A DNA stretch of 64,000 bases from contig OW799233.1 of assembly GCA_941918925.1 (NCBI GenBank), positions 82,342,055 to 82,406,054 on the forward strand, given 5' to 3'. Under the pieces are notes generated by a model that was not told where the DNA came from, made no database searches, and saw nothing but the letters and a program-made list of their open reading frames with translations. Source of the DNA: Phyto melanocephala. Lineage: Eukaryota > Arthropoda > Insecta > Diptera > Rhinophoridae. Both the position numbers and the translations under genes were made by a program. Position 1 is the first letter of the stretch. Each line of letters starts with the position of its first letter. Of the stretch, positions 47,089 through 58,070 are shown in pieces.

Positions 47089-47685
47089 CTACGTTGCCAC
47101 AGGCAAGTATTTACTTGCAAGTAGTGTATACGTATTACTAACGAAAATCAGGAGAAATGCCAAAAGAAACACAAAAATTTTTTGAGTGGCTACACAGCAC
47201 AGTGCAAGTTCATTTTTAAAATGTCGTCAACAAATAAACTTCAAACAAATTTAAAACAAATGGCGCTGCTTCAATTGGTAATTAAGTGTTGTCAATAGCC
47301 ACTATTGAACGTTACCTTTAGACATGTAAATTTTTAATATAATTGTTTTTTATTAAATATTGATATTTATATTAAAACTTACATTTTAAATGAATATTTA
47401 TATTTTTTCTTAATATTCTTCATATACATATATACATATTTATTAAAAAAATTAGCTGAATTATTTACCACAATTGTATGATATATTATTGAGTTAACAA
47501 AAAACTCAGTATTAGACAACACTGTTTTTCGGCCTGTCACTTTACTTGCCGTAACTGTAAAAATTTTACTTGCTTAAAAATTTCTTCGCAAGCTGAGTCG
47601 CAGGTTGCCAAAGTGTAGTTGTGTTAGTAAAAAAGTGTTAGTGTATTGGTTTTTTTTCACTTGCACTTGCATGTGGCAACGGTAG
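47089..47685. mobile_element. TIR-bounded candidate MITE
   Basis: Left end CTACGTTGCCACAGGCAAGT and right end (minus strand) CTACCGTTGCCACATGCAAG pair almost fully with one indel. Both ends are followed inward by further CAAGT repeats. The GTTGCCAC core resembles hAT ends, but no CAG start and no target duplication are visible. The interior is non-coding. Confidence 0.55.
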
Positions 47686-48129
47686 GTTTGTTAAAGATGG
47701 CAGCCGGCGGTGTTAAAGAAAACAAAGCAAAAATTGTTTATTTGGCATTTGTACAGTGTAGTCAAATATGTATATAAATAGTAGAGAAATAAGCAGTTAA
47801 AAAATCTATAAAATTGTATCAAGTGTTTAATAGTAATTTTATAACTTATTTAATTAGATGTAAAATCATTTTGGTACACGTGCTAATAATCTAAATAAAT
47901 TAAAATAAAATTATTATATGAATAGAAAACAATACTAGTAAATTTTAAAGTGTAGGTATTATGATAAAATTTTATTAAATTTTTTCTACTAAACTTATTT
48001 TATGGAGGCCATAAAAGTATTATTATTTTTTAAGCCAAATAAAGATCCCAGAAGCAAAAACTTCAACTGACGCCCAAACACAGTATTGGTAGTGTCAAGG
48101 TGTGTATGTTACCCGATGTGGTACGAAAT
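47686..48129. other. AT-rich non-coding DNA
   Basis: Nothing recognisable is seen; upstream coding of the Tc1 relic may extend back to about 48050 in unreadable form. Confidence 0.4.
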
Positions 48130-48330
48130 TTGTAGTTTATTGAGACTACAATGGACAAAACAATATACCTTGACATGCTTAAATCTAATTTACTACAAAC
48201 TGCAGAAAAATTGAGAATGAAAGAGTAGTTTCGCAACTACAACGCGAAAACATAGATTAGGTTTTGTGAAGTCATGGCTTATATGGAACTGCCTTCAACA
48301 CGAGATATCTATCAAGAATAGCATTATAGC
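48130..48330 (+). pseudogene. Tc1-type transposase relic
   Basis: The reading FIETTMDKTIYLDMLKSN (48136-48189) continues LLQTAEKLRMKE-stop-FRNYNAKT and, in another frame, KSWLIWNCLQ. This matches the Tc1-family segment just before and around the second catalytic Asp (TMDK..YL.ILK.NL..SAEKL......F.QDNDPKH). The QDNDPKH motif itself is not preserved. No TIRs were found around it. Confidence 0.6.
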
Positions 48331-49649
48331 AATGCTAAAAATGGGAAAAAAAAACTTCCAAGCCACATAAAAAAGAAAATAAATAAACTAATTAATCTTT
48401 CAAATGTTTTTTAATAATAACTGGTTGAAGCAAGCTATTACTACTTATCTACCTATGTTTATGGTTTTTAGCTTTTAAGTTTTTAAAAATAAAAATTTGA
48501 GACTGAATATAAGTATTATATAAACCATTATTTGCATTTCTTTTTGAAATTATCTGGCCTTTATCTCTTGAAAGAGACTGGTAAAAATGAGATGTTTTGC
48601 ATTAAAATTCTTAAAACATGATCTTATATTTCAACATCTCAACATCAGCGACCATAGATGGGCGCTTGAAATTGATAAATATTTTTTTAATTCCAACTTA
48701 CATTGAACAAGAAATTTAATACACAAATAAATAAGGTACTATTGTATGTATTAAATTAAATGAGAAAATATAGAAATAAACTGCGTACGTTTACAAATGT
48801 ATGACAGAAATAATTACGAACATGTACATAAGTAGAAATGCGTATATATAAATATAGATTTCAGTATTGTTTTTTTTTCTTATATAAAGGGTGTTCAAAT
48901 TTTCAAATTTTTGTTCTTTTAAGTTATTACAAATAACTTCCGATGAAAAATATAAAATTATGCCGATAAAATGATCTCCTTCTGGCTTGGAAGGCTCCCA
49001 ATCTTTTACCAAAATTTACGATCATGTTTACCATTCAACCTTTTTCAATGGTTGATATCTGCTCGAAAATGTTGTTTTTAAACTCTTGGGGTTCTGTAGG
49101 ATTATTGCTGCACATTTTCGATAAAAAGAAAAAATCACAAAATAGTGTAAAGGTGTCAAATTGCACAATCTTGAATAGTTACTTGTCGAAACTTATTTGT
49201 TGCTACATACCTATACAGTATGCTTCCAAAAATAAAGTAAATAAACGTGGCATACAACAAAAACTATTACATGAAGTACTTTTTATGCACAGATTTGTAC
49301 AAATTTAACAATTTTTTAATATGTAAAACAAATTTAAGTCAAAATATATATTTAAAAATAAAAACCTGTTAATATTAAAACCATATAATAAAGAACACAT
49401 ATATTTTTATTTATCATGTTATTAAAAAAACTCTCTTAAAAAATATTACAATTACTTTTAATTTAGAAAATGTTTTAGAAATTTGATCAATGGAATAAAT
49501 AGACAAGATCCAGAATAATACAATATGTTTTAAAATATATAAAGTTCAAATTAATATTAATTTTTAAATTATATGTCATATTATACTTCTTTTAATTGCT
49601 ATTATGTATAGGGGTTTACAGTAACGACGTAATTTGTTATTGACATTTT
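48331..49649. other. AT-rich non-coding DNA
   Basis: Nothing firmly recognised. A GGGTGTTCAAATTTTC stretch at about 48888 could be a TIR end of a mariner-type element but has no partner. Confidence 0.45.
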
Positions 49650-50300
49650 GATACCCTTCACACAGTGAAAAAGGGTATATATAGGTTTGTCATTCCGTGT
49701 GAAATTTCTACAATTTTCATTTCCGACCCCATAAAGTATATATTTTCTGAAAGCTTATGATTAGGGGAGTCGATTAAGCTCTGTCAGTCTGTCCGTCTGT
49801 CCGTCTGACCGTCTGTCCGTGTGAATGTTGAAATCAACTTTTTGAAGCCCCCCGACATCGCTTGGACATGGATGAGGTATTAAAATATCAGAAATATTTG
49901 GGAGTAAATCGGTATTGAAAATCAGAAACATCGGTATATAAACAACTGAGATATGAGCAAAAACCCACATACATACATACAACATACATACATACAAAGG
50001 TGTATACTGGTTAGAGAAAACGTGGCATCGAATCCCAGCTGAGCCAAAAAAAATTTTTTTGTATTTTTTTTTAAATTTATTTTTTAATTTTTTTTCAAAT
50101 TTTTTTTTTAATTTTTTTTTTATTTTATTTTTTTAACATACATACGTAAATTTATAATTTTACAATGGGATGTTTTTATATATGTATGTACGTATTTCAT
50201 ATGGGATGAATGGTGATACAAACTACTGTTATTGCTTGACTACACGTTGTGAAGGGTATATAAGATTCGGCATAGCCGAATATAGCTCTCTTACTTGTTT
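49650..50300 (+). mobile_element. INE-1/DINE-1-like element, family A, reference copy
   Basis: This uninterrupted 651-bp copy shows the full order: 5' hairpin (TACCCTTCACACAGTG...GGGTATA); block 'cattccgtgtgaaatttcta'; 'cgaccccataaagtatat'; GTCY tract (CTGTCAGTCTGTCCGTCTG..., 49782-49822); 'ttgaaatcaactttttgaag'; TACA tract; A/T block; 'gggatgaatggtgatacaaa'; 3' hairpin (ttcggcatagccgaa); and TATAGCTCTCTTACTTGTTT. A GTCY tract, paired 5' repeats and a 3' hairpin are the known hallmarks of INE-1/DINE-1, non-autonomous relatives of Helitrons/Helentrons. No ORF is expected. Confidence 0.8.
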
Positions 50301-51082
50301 TAATTAGAACAAATTGCAAAGTTGGTTTCGTGATTGTTAGCAAGACGAAGGAGCAGCCTAAATTGAAGCACGAGACACAAATTAAATTGAAAAATTACCA
50401 GTTTTATACGAACTTTATGCCGGCGGCATTTTTGGGCAAAATATTTAACAAATCAGTACAATAATTAGTTTTTTTAATCAGCACAAATCAGTACACACAT
50501 TTCTAATCAGCCTACTTAATAAAAATCAGTACATGTATTGATGAAATAGGTAAGAATGGTCACTCTATCTATATATAAATATAATAAATAATATTTTTTA
50601 AAGTAAACTTCAATTTTTCTTTAAAGATAATTTTCACCACTAACTTAAATTTATTTTAACTCAACTCTGCTTCTGTTCTATAGTGGCCAACATTTTTGTT
50701 TTCACATAACAATACTTGTTTAATTTATGTTATTGCTAGCGTCAAAGTATGTACATACACTTTTCCTACACTTTTGACATGTGCCATTGATGTATTATAT
50801 TTATCTAAAAAATACAAATAAACTCGTTTAAATGTGGTTTTAAATGTGTAGCAATGCAAAAAAAAAACACACATATAATTTTTCAAAACGAGTCTTAAAA
50901 CAATAGGGAATTTTTTAAAAAAAACTAAATTATTTTCACCGTAATTACAAAATCATTGTAGTAATAATTTTATTGCGAAAGTTTAGGTATTAGCGCATAA
51001 AAAAATTACAAAAATATTTTTAAACGAAATGCAAATTTTAAACTTAATAATTATTTTAATTAAATTACCTTATGTTAAAAAA
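50301..51082. other. AT-rich DNA with dispersed AATCAGTACA motifs
   Basis: Between 50450 and 50545 the motif AATCAG(T/C)AC occurs about four times irregularly. No gene is seen. Confidence 0.5.
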
Positions 51083-52065
51083 GGTAAGAGCATTATATTC
51101 GGCTGTGGCTGTGTAATGGCTATGGAATAATCTTATTATACTAAAGTTGGCGTTAAAATAGGCGTATCAATATAGTTTCTGATAATAAATACAACTTAGA
51201 TATTTCAATATAGTTTTTAATCTTCCAAAAACTTCTTCCATAGAGAAATTGTATGATTTTGAGATAAAGCGTTATATGAGAGGTGGGCGTTAATGTGGGC
51301 GTGTCATCCTAACTTTTTGGAATTAAACTTATATTGACGAGGAATGTATATGTGCAAAATTACATCTCATACCTCATTTTTTATGAGAAATTTCATTAAC
51401 AGTAGATTACGTGAAAAGTGGGCGTTATAGTAGGCATATCGAAGAAGTTTATGCTAATAAATTCAACTCAAATATTTTAATATAGAGTCCTTTATTCTTC
51501 CAAAATCTTTATTCATAAAGAAATTATATGATTTTGATATAAAGCGTATATGGGAGGTGGGCGTGTCACATTTGTTTTCTCTTAGTACAAGCCTTTGAAC
51601 AAATAGCAATGCTTGCTAAATTTTAGAGTCATACATCTAATTTTGTGAGTTTTATTAAATTTTATATTATGAATATACCGAAAAATACACTGCGCGGTAT
51701 AAATTTTCGTACGTTTTGATATATAATTTCTATCCTAATTCATAAATTTAAGCAATTTCCAGGTAAAAATATTTTTTTTTACTCAGGAAATATACTTTCG
51801 AAGTTTCACGTTATTGCGTTTGTACACAATTGCATTTAATTTGATGTTGGAAGGACGCGGATTTTTTGACCTACTCTTATATAACGAGCTACAACTCTCT
51901 TCCTAACATGCCGATTAAGCCCATTTTCAATAAAAAACCTTGTGTATAAGACATATTCTTGCAAAATTTTATCCCTCTAAGTTATTCAGTTTGAGTTGTA
52001 TCATGCTTTTAACAGACGGAGGGACGTATTTAGATCGTCCAAGAATGAAACCAGGACTCAGATTT
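51083..52065 (-). mobile_element. INE-like element, family B, decayed
   Basis: The 3' terminus is degenerate (AAAAGGTAAGAGCATTATAT, hairpin interrupted). The body has 'aggtgggcgttaatgtgggc', 'aagtgggcgttatagtaggc', 'cgcggtataaattttcgtac' and, near the 5' side, 'aacagacggagggacg'. The 5' hairpin is missing. Confidence 0.65.
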
Positions 52066-52364
52066 TTAAACTTAAACGAGTTTGTTTTTTAAACTTTAAA
52101 ATTTTTATTTCTGACAACTATGTACATATAAATAAACAAAAATTGTCTCTCAATTGCCTGTAGGCATTTTGTAAAGTTTAATATTTGTGTTCATGCCAAC
52201 AGGAGGAAATTGACGGATATTTGCGTTTATGTGAGAACTTGTCATCGTTAAACACATGCTTGCATTCATATTTTGATAAAGAATAATGAAAGAAGTGTGA
52301 AAGCGGATTTTGCACAAATTTCAAAGTTGGAAGATCTTATCACAAGATTTCTCTTTTACATTCT

Positions 52365-52850
52365 TTTTATACCCTTCATATGTGATGCCAAGGGTAATGT
52401 AAAGTTTACAATATTCATTTCTGACAACGTATAGGATATATTTCTGATAGCTTTAGAATAAGGAAGTCGATTGAATGATGTCAGTTTGTTTATGTGTTGG
52501 CAGAAATCAATTTTAGGAGCCCGCCATATGTTGCACCAAAACACAACTGTTGTTGTTCCTAAAACGTACAAACGAAACGGATGTCTTTATAGACAACCCA
52601 GAGCATCAATATGGATATCAAATGAAAGGTCTTGACAAGCAGAATATAATACATTATAAAGGCTTTAAAATCCCTTATGGCCGCCGTAAAAATTGGAGTA
52701 CAATAAATTAAACCGCCTTCAGCCTACTAAATAACCGATAATTTTTTCTTAACGCTATTAATATGGATATCAAATGCGAGGTCTGGACAAGTAGAGTACT
52801 ACTAACTATGTACAAATTCAAAATCAGAGATGTCATTTTTAAACTTGTGA
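52365..52850 (+). mobile_element. INE-like family C, 5' part
   Basis: It opens 'atacccttcatatg...aagggtaatg', then 'catttctgacaacgtatagg', 'gtcgattgaatgatgtcag', 'aatcaattttaggagccc' and repeated 'atatggatatcaaatg' units (52612 and 52764). The 3' hairpin terminus is missing. Confidence 0.55.
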
Positions 52851-53230
52851 GGATATTGTGTTGCCACTAAAATCTACTTAAGACTTCTCTATTAATCTCT
52901 GAATATATAAAATGTTACACTAATCTCTTTTAAGTTTATTTAAAAATTGTACTTCTCGTTTATTATTTGTTGTTTTTAACATGTCCCAATAGTTGAAGTT
53001 TAGTTAATCAACTCCGTATGATTTAATTTAAACCACAAATATGTTTAATGAAAACTTCAAAAAAGACTGCATCCGGTTTATAAAATAATTTGCAATATTA
53101 GAGTTAAATCCAGTTTTGTACACACTTATTAAAAATAAAAATAAATAAAAACAAATAAATAAATTTGTAAATAATCTATAATACTGACAATATCATCTAT
53201 CTGGGTTTTAATGCATTTTTGTCCATTATA
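52851..53230. other. AT-rich non-coding DNA
   Basis: Nothing recognisable is seen. Confidence 0.45.
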
Positions 53231-53697
53231 CGGGGTGTCCGCCTGAAAGGTATACTACTCGCAGTAGTTCCATTGTAATCCTTGTGGACAATGTTGTTCT
53301 TTGAAGACCGAGCTCCTGAGCACGGCGTCGAATTGAGATTGATGGATTGTTTTGAACACTTTCTTGAACAACAGTAATGTTTTCAGCCCATCTTGCAGTG
53401 CGTTGTGATCCATGCTTGGGCCTATCAGCTGCAGTCCATATTTCTTCGAAATAGTGCGTTTTGTTAGCACATTGTTTCTCACAAAAATTTTACGTAAATT
53501 TCTTTTTTCTTCACAGTAATTGATGATTGATTTGGATAAAATGTTTAACCGATTAAAACACGTTGGTTTACCGAGAACTTGTCCATAATAAATTTGCCAC
53601 GTCTCTACTTCACGACTGCCAAATATGAACTGTCAAGACTAATGTTTACCGAAATGGAGGAAAAACAAAGTATTTTACCTTCCCGGCGGACACTCTG
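53231..53697 (-). mobile_element. Internally deleted mariner-type element, TA TSD
   Basis: A 467-bp unit with 22-base terminal inverted repeats: left CGGGGTGTCCGCCTGAAAGG, right (minus strand) CAGAGTGTCCGCCGGGAAGG (18 of 22 match, both continuing TA). TA flanks both ends (53229-53230 and 53698-53699). It contains only the N-terminal coding part of a transposase, which runs into the left TIR. Confidence 0.82.
53240..53586 (-). pseudogene. Mariner-type transposase N-terminus
   Basis: The minus-strand ATG at 53586-53584 starts MDKFSVNQRVLIG, followed by a stop. Shifted frames then give RPKHGSQRTARWAENIT and RRRAQELGLQRTTLSTRI, the second helix-turn-helix. This pattern (VNQRV.IV..; RRRAQELG..RTTL) is the paired HTH N-terminus of insect mariner-type transposases. 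The catalytic core is deleted: the frame passes directly from the HTH into the terminal repeat. There are at least two frame changes and one stop. Confidence 0.75.
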
Positions 53698-53699
53698 TA

Positions 53700-56600
53700 T
53701 AATGAAATTTGACTTATTTTTCTGCTAAAATAAATGCATTTCACAATTTCAGCAGACAAAACTGTAAAGCATTAAAAAAAAAACAGCAGACAGTTGTCCG
53801 AGGCCTTTGGCCTGTGCCTGCAGGCTGTGTCAGAGACACCGCCATTAAGTTTAACGTAGATTACGCCATCCGATAAGACAGAAAACATATATAACAATAA
53901 ATGATAAATAATATAAGCAAATGAATTTATTTATTTGATAGTTACTTTTGATAATATACATAGGCTTATGATAGGAAAAATAGGATAAGTACGTTGCTTT
54001 CTTGTATTTCGTCTAGGTGCCATTTAGTAGTTTTTATTTTAATTTACTAAACGTCAACTGTCAGCTGCTGTCAAGCAGCATCAAGCAGCATTGTTATTTT
54101 GCTTACTTGGCAGCACTTTCATTTAACATAAAAATGTATGAATTAATTTTTTCATATATTTTTTATAATTATATATCCATGTTAAATTCAAATTCACATT
54201 TAACATTTTGTTTCACTTAAATACATAAGTAAATATACGAATTTTCAATATTTCATCAATCAAAACAACAGCCGAAGGTTTGTGTCCACACTGAAACAGC
54301 AGCATAGTTTGTGTTCACGCTACTAACTCAAACACTCAACCAAACACCAAACATATGTTTGAGTGTATGTGTTTAAACAATTTTCATTTGCGAAATTTAA
54401 ATATTATCTTCATTTACCTACAAAAAAAATTAAAAAAAAAAAGTTATCTCGCCGTTTCCTCATAATCAATGAAATAAAGATTACAACAATAACAATCTGA
54501 CATGACTCCCTATACCGTAAGGTAAGACGTATTCTACGCCGAAATTTTTCGATATGTAAGTATGTCGAATAGTGTGCTTTTTATAATTTATTCTTAACAA
54601 CTCTGTTTATAATTAAAATAACTCTATGTGAAAACGTAATGCAGTCTTTTTTTTAAATAATTTTACCTGACTTCATTTTGACTTTTCTTGCCAAGCCAGT
54701 GCATGTAGATGCATCATTGTTGCAACAGCCAGAATTGCATGTTGCATAGGAATTTAGTTAGTCAGTATATTAGTCTGTCAGTCAATTCATAACCCAACAA
54801 AATAAAAACTGTTTACATATTTTTCCATGTTGGTTTTAAAAGTTGTAGTTGTTGTTTCTGCTTTACACCAAAAAGCGTGAAAAGTTTGCAGCAAAAACAT
54901 TGATGTGAAAAGAAACGTTAAGTACATCCGTCACAGTCGGTCATAATGTATGATAATGATGATGATTCGTGTAAAATGTAAATGTTTACTCAAGGAAATG
55001 AAAAACTGACAGAAGGTTGAAGTACTTGACTCGGAAAACTTGAAAATGTTGTCTGTGTTCTTGTCATTATCGTCAACATAATATTTTGCAACATACTCAT
55101 AATGCAAGTTATTGCACTTCACCATTCATTCCAGAAAGAAAACAACAACAACAACAACAAGAACAACAACAAAACAAACATTCATTCATCCATCCATCCT
55201 TGGCGAACATCGTTAGTTTTAGTGGCTTAAAAGTGCAGAAAAAAAGTTAATGGACTGTGCATGTTTTTCTTTCAGCCGTGGCGCTTAACATTATTTATGA
55301 TCAATGTATAAATTACAACAATAACAAGAATGGAACAAAAGAAAAAAGTAGTACAAGCAACATGCGATTAAATGCATTATTTGAAATACATACATACATA
55401 CATTCATGTATTTACGTTCGTACATTTTTATTTATGTTTCCTTTGTTCACGAGTATTTATTGTTATTTGTGGCTGTTTATTGTTAATTTAAACATTTAGT
55501 ATTAACACACACACACACAAAAAAAGGTCGAATTCCCCTTAATACCCCTTAAATAAAGTTTGTTTTAGACTTAGAAAGTTGTTTTCGAAAAATTTATCTA
55601 AATTTTTAATGAGTGACTAGATTCTCTTTTTTAGTGTTTGTGGATTTTTACATAAAATAAAAAGAAACGTAAATTAATTATGCAGATTTGCAAAAAAGAA
55701 AAATTTTAATCAATTTGTTATGTTTACAATAACATAGTTTAAGTTTATACACACACATTTAAATATTCAAATATAAATGGCTTTTAATTTAACTTTTACG
55801 AAGGTCTAAATGTATTCTGACATCATTTTGAACGTTTGTTTTTTCAATTAATTAAAGTCCTCAACATTTGTTCCCTCTAATAATCTCAATTAAAAAAAAA
55901 AAAAAATAAATAAAACATTGATACGTTGTTTACCTAGAAAAGGAAGGATACATGTAGATTGTGTCATGTTTAAAATATTTTATAGCTCACTGCAATTATC
56001 TAGGGGTTTTACCTATCAAATCACCAAAGAGAATAGCAAGTACAGATGTTTTATTTTTTTTTCTGTTTCTGAGAACTACAACATACGGTACAATACATGA
56101 ACAGTAAGAAAACAAACAGATAAACTTTGCTTGTGATAGCGGAAATTGTTGTAAACCATTTTGTATTTCATATCACCCTCATTGAATTTAAATCGAGCTC
56201 TTTGTACAGCATGCTGAGATATATAATTAACGCCTTTGTAGCTGGAATACATATTTATTTGTAGTATTTGTTTTTTCATTTTGTTCTTTTATTTAAATTG
56301 TAAATCAATATATTGTGATGGCTTCATTACATATATTTAATGTCATATCAACATACAGAGGAGTCAATGATGGTTGAATAGCGGCAGCAGCTTGAAAAAC
56401 GTTCTCAAACTCTAATCTCAAAGATTAGAACAGAAACTATATCAACCCTAAGTTGTATTTAATTTTCTAATTGGAACACTTTTATCCTAAAATTGGGATA
56501 CATTTATTTAGTGTTTTTTAGTCTCGTTGTTTAATTTTCTATTTTGACTTATTGTTTGTTAAATTTTTTCACTCAATACACTCGCTAAACCAAAAATAAA

Positions 56601-58070
56601 AAAAAAACCTTAACATGTCTACTAATGATCTTCTTTGCTTCATTATTGCACAAAAAGCAAAGTGAATAAAGAAAAAAAAAAATCACATTTAATTAAAAAG
56701 TTTTGCAATCGTAAAAAAATTGCGTTCACAACAACTGTGTAATTAAAAAGTCCGTTTAGTCAGTAAGTGGCCATGAGTGAGTGTCTGTAAGTGTTTGGGC
56801 AGTGAGGCAGGCAAAACGGGCAATACAAGTATGTACAAAACACTAGGCAACAACATCGACTAGTCATAAGTACAGACAACAATACAAATTGTAAATACGT
56901 ATGTCTGTATGTATGTATTCGTACTAAGAAATCTAAAATGTTGTTTTAAGCAAAATGTTGTTACTGACAGTGACGGTAATGACTACGACGACGGATATGA
57001 TGAGCATTAATAAAAATAATTGTCAGTGGTTTTGCCACTATTTAAACAATTTTACGACTCTGCAAGTTTAATTAAAAATTTCGCTGTTTGCTTACCGAAC
57101 CACTCACTCGGTCCACTTTTATCTTTAAAGTTTTAAGATTGTATTTCTTGTTTCTCTTGTTATCTTCAAACCTGTCATTTTAATGTAGTTTTTGCTTTTT
57201 TTTAATTTTTAATTTTTAGTTTTTAAAGGTTGAATAGTTAGTTGTTGATGAGGAATTACTAGAGTTTCCAAATTGTGTTGGCTTTTGTTTATGCATCCGC
57301 ATCAGATGGAGGTCATTTGGTTAGAACCTAATTTCAGTTTTGTTGTATGATCCATAGAGTGTTTCTTTCTTTAGGAAAACAAAACCGCGTTTGTTTCTCA
57401 TGTACCAAAATTATCATTTTATATATTAAAATAAAATTATAAAAGGACCTGATGAAAAGTCATAACAAATAAAAAACCCATATAGATCAGATTTGAGATA
57501 AATTGAAAAAAATATATTAGAAATATTTTATTGGGAAACAAAACTAAACCAAGCTTTCAATAATATTATTAGGTTTCAAATATGTAAAATATTTAGAATA
57601 AAGTGCACGAAAAAGCTCTCTAGCTTTTAATATAGTCTGATAAATTTGTAGACAAATTTTCAGAAAAATTACAAACTAAAGTACATGGATAGAACTATAT
57701 TACAAAAAATAAGATGGAACTATTCTCAGTATTTGTAACCTTCTGACATTGAAGCATTTTATTGTGTTTTGTACGTATAAGTTAATGGAATAATAATAAA
57801 CCATTCTCGAGGGTGCAATGGTCTCCCAGGATTTGAAGAAATTAACTCAGTTTAAGATTTTTCAGAAACAAAGAAACAAATTTGTAAGACTTTGTGAGAA
57901 AATTTGTAGCTACGCCAACCGGCATCAATTGTGGTACTTGCAACTATGTGCACATGAAAAACAGTTTCGGTTATGACAACATCAATTATTATTACTTAAT
58001 TTTGAAATTGTTATTTTATAATTGTTCTTACGGAATTTCACTAAAAGTCACCACTAAGTAAAATATCTTT
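53700..58070. other. AT-rich non-coding DNA with scattered simple repeats
   Basis: About 4.4 kb. A GC-richer patch (53795-53880) has paired 'ggcctttggcctgtgcctgcag' palindromic segments. 'tcaagcagca' is repeated near 54070-54090. An inverted pair AACACTCAA/TTTGAGTGT lies near 54330-54370. (AAC)n with CATC repeats is at 55135-55200, and TACA repeats are near 55390. No gene is recognised. Confidence 0.5.

Noticed and set aside
48888..49300. Possible mariner-type C-terminus (GDHFIGIILYF-like) beside GGGTGTTCAAATTTTC
   Set aside because: The resemblance is weak, there is no matching right TIR and no catalytic motif, so I did not annotate it.
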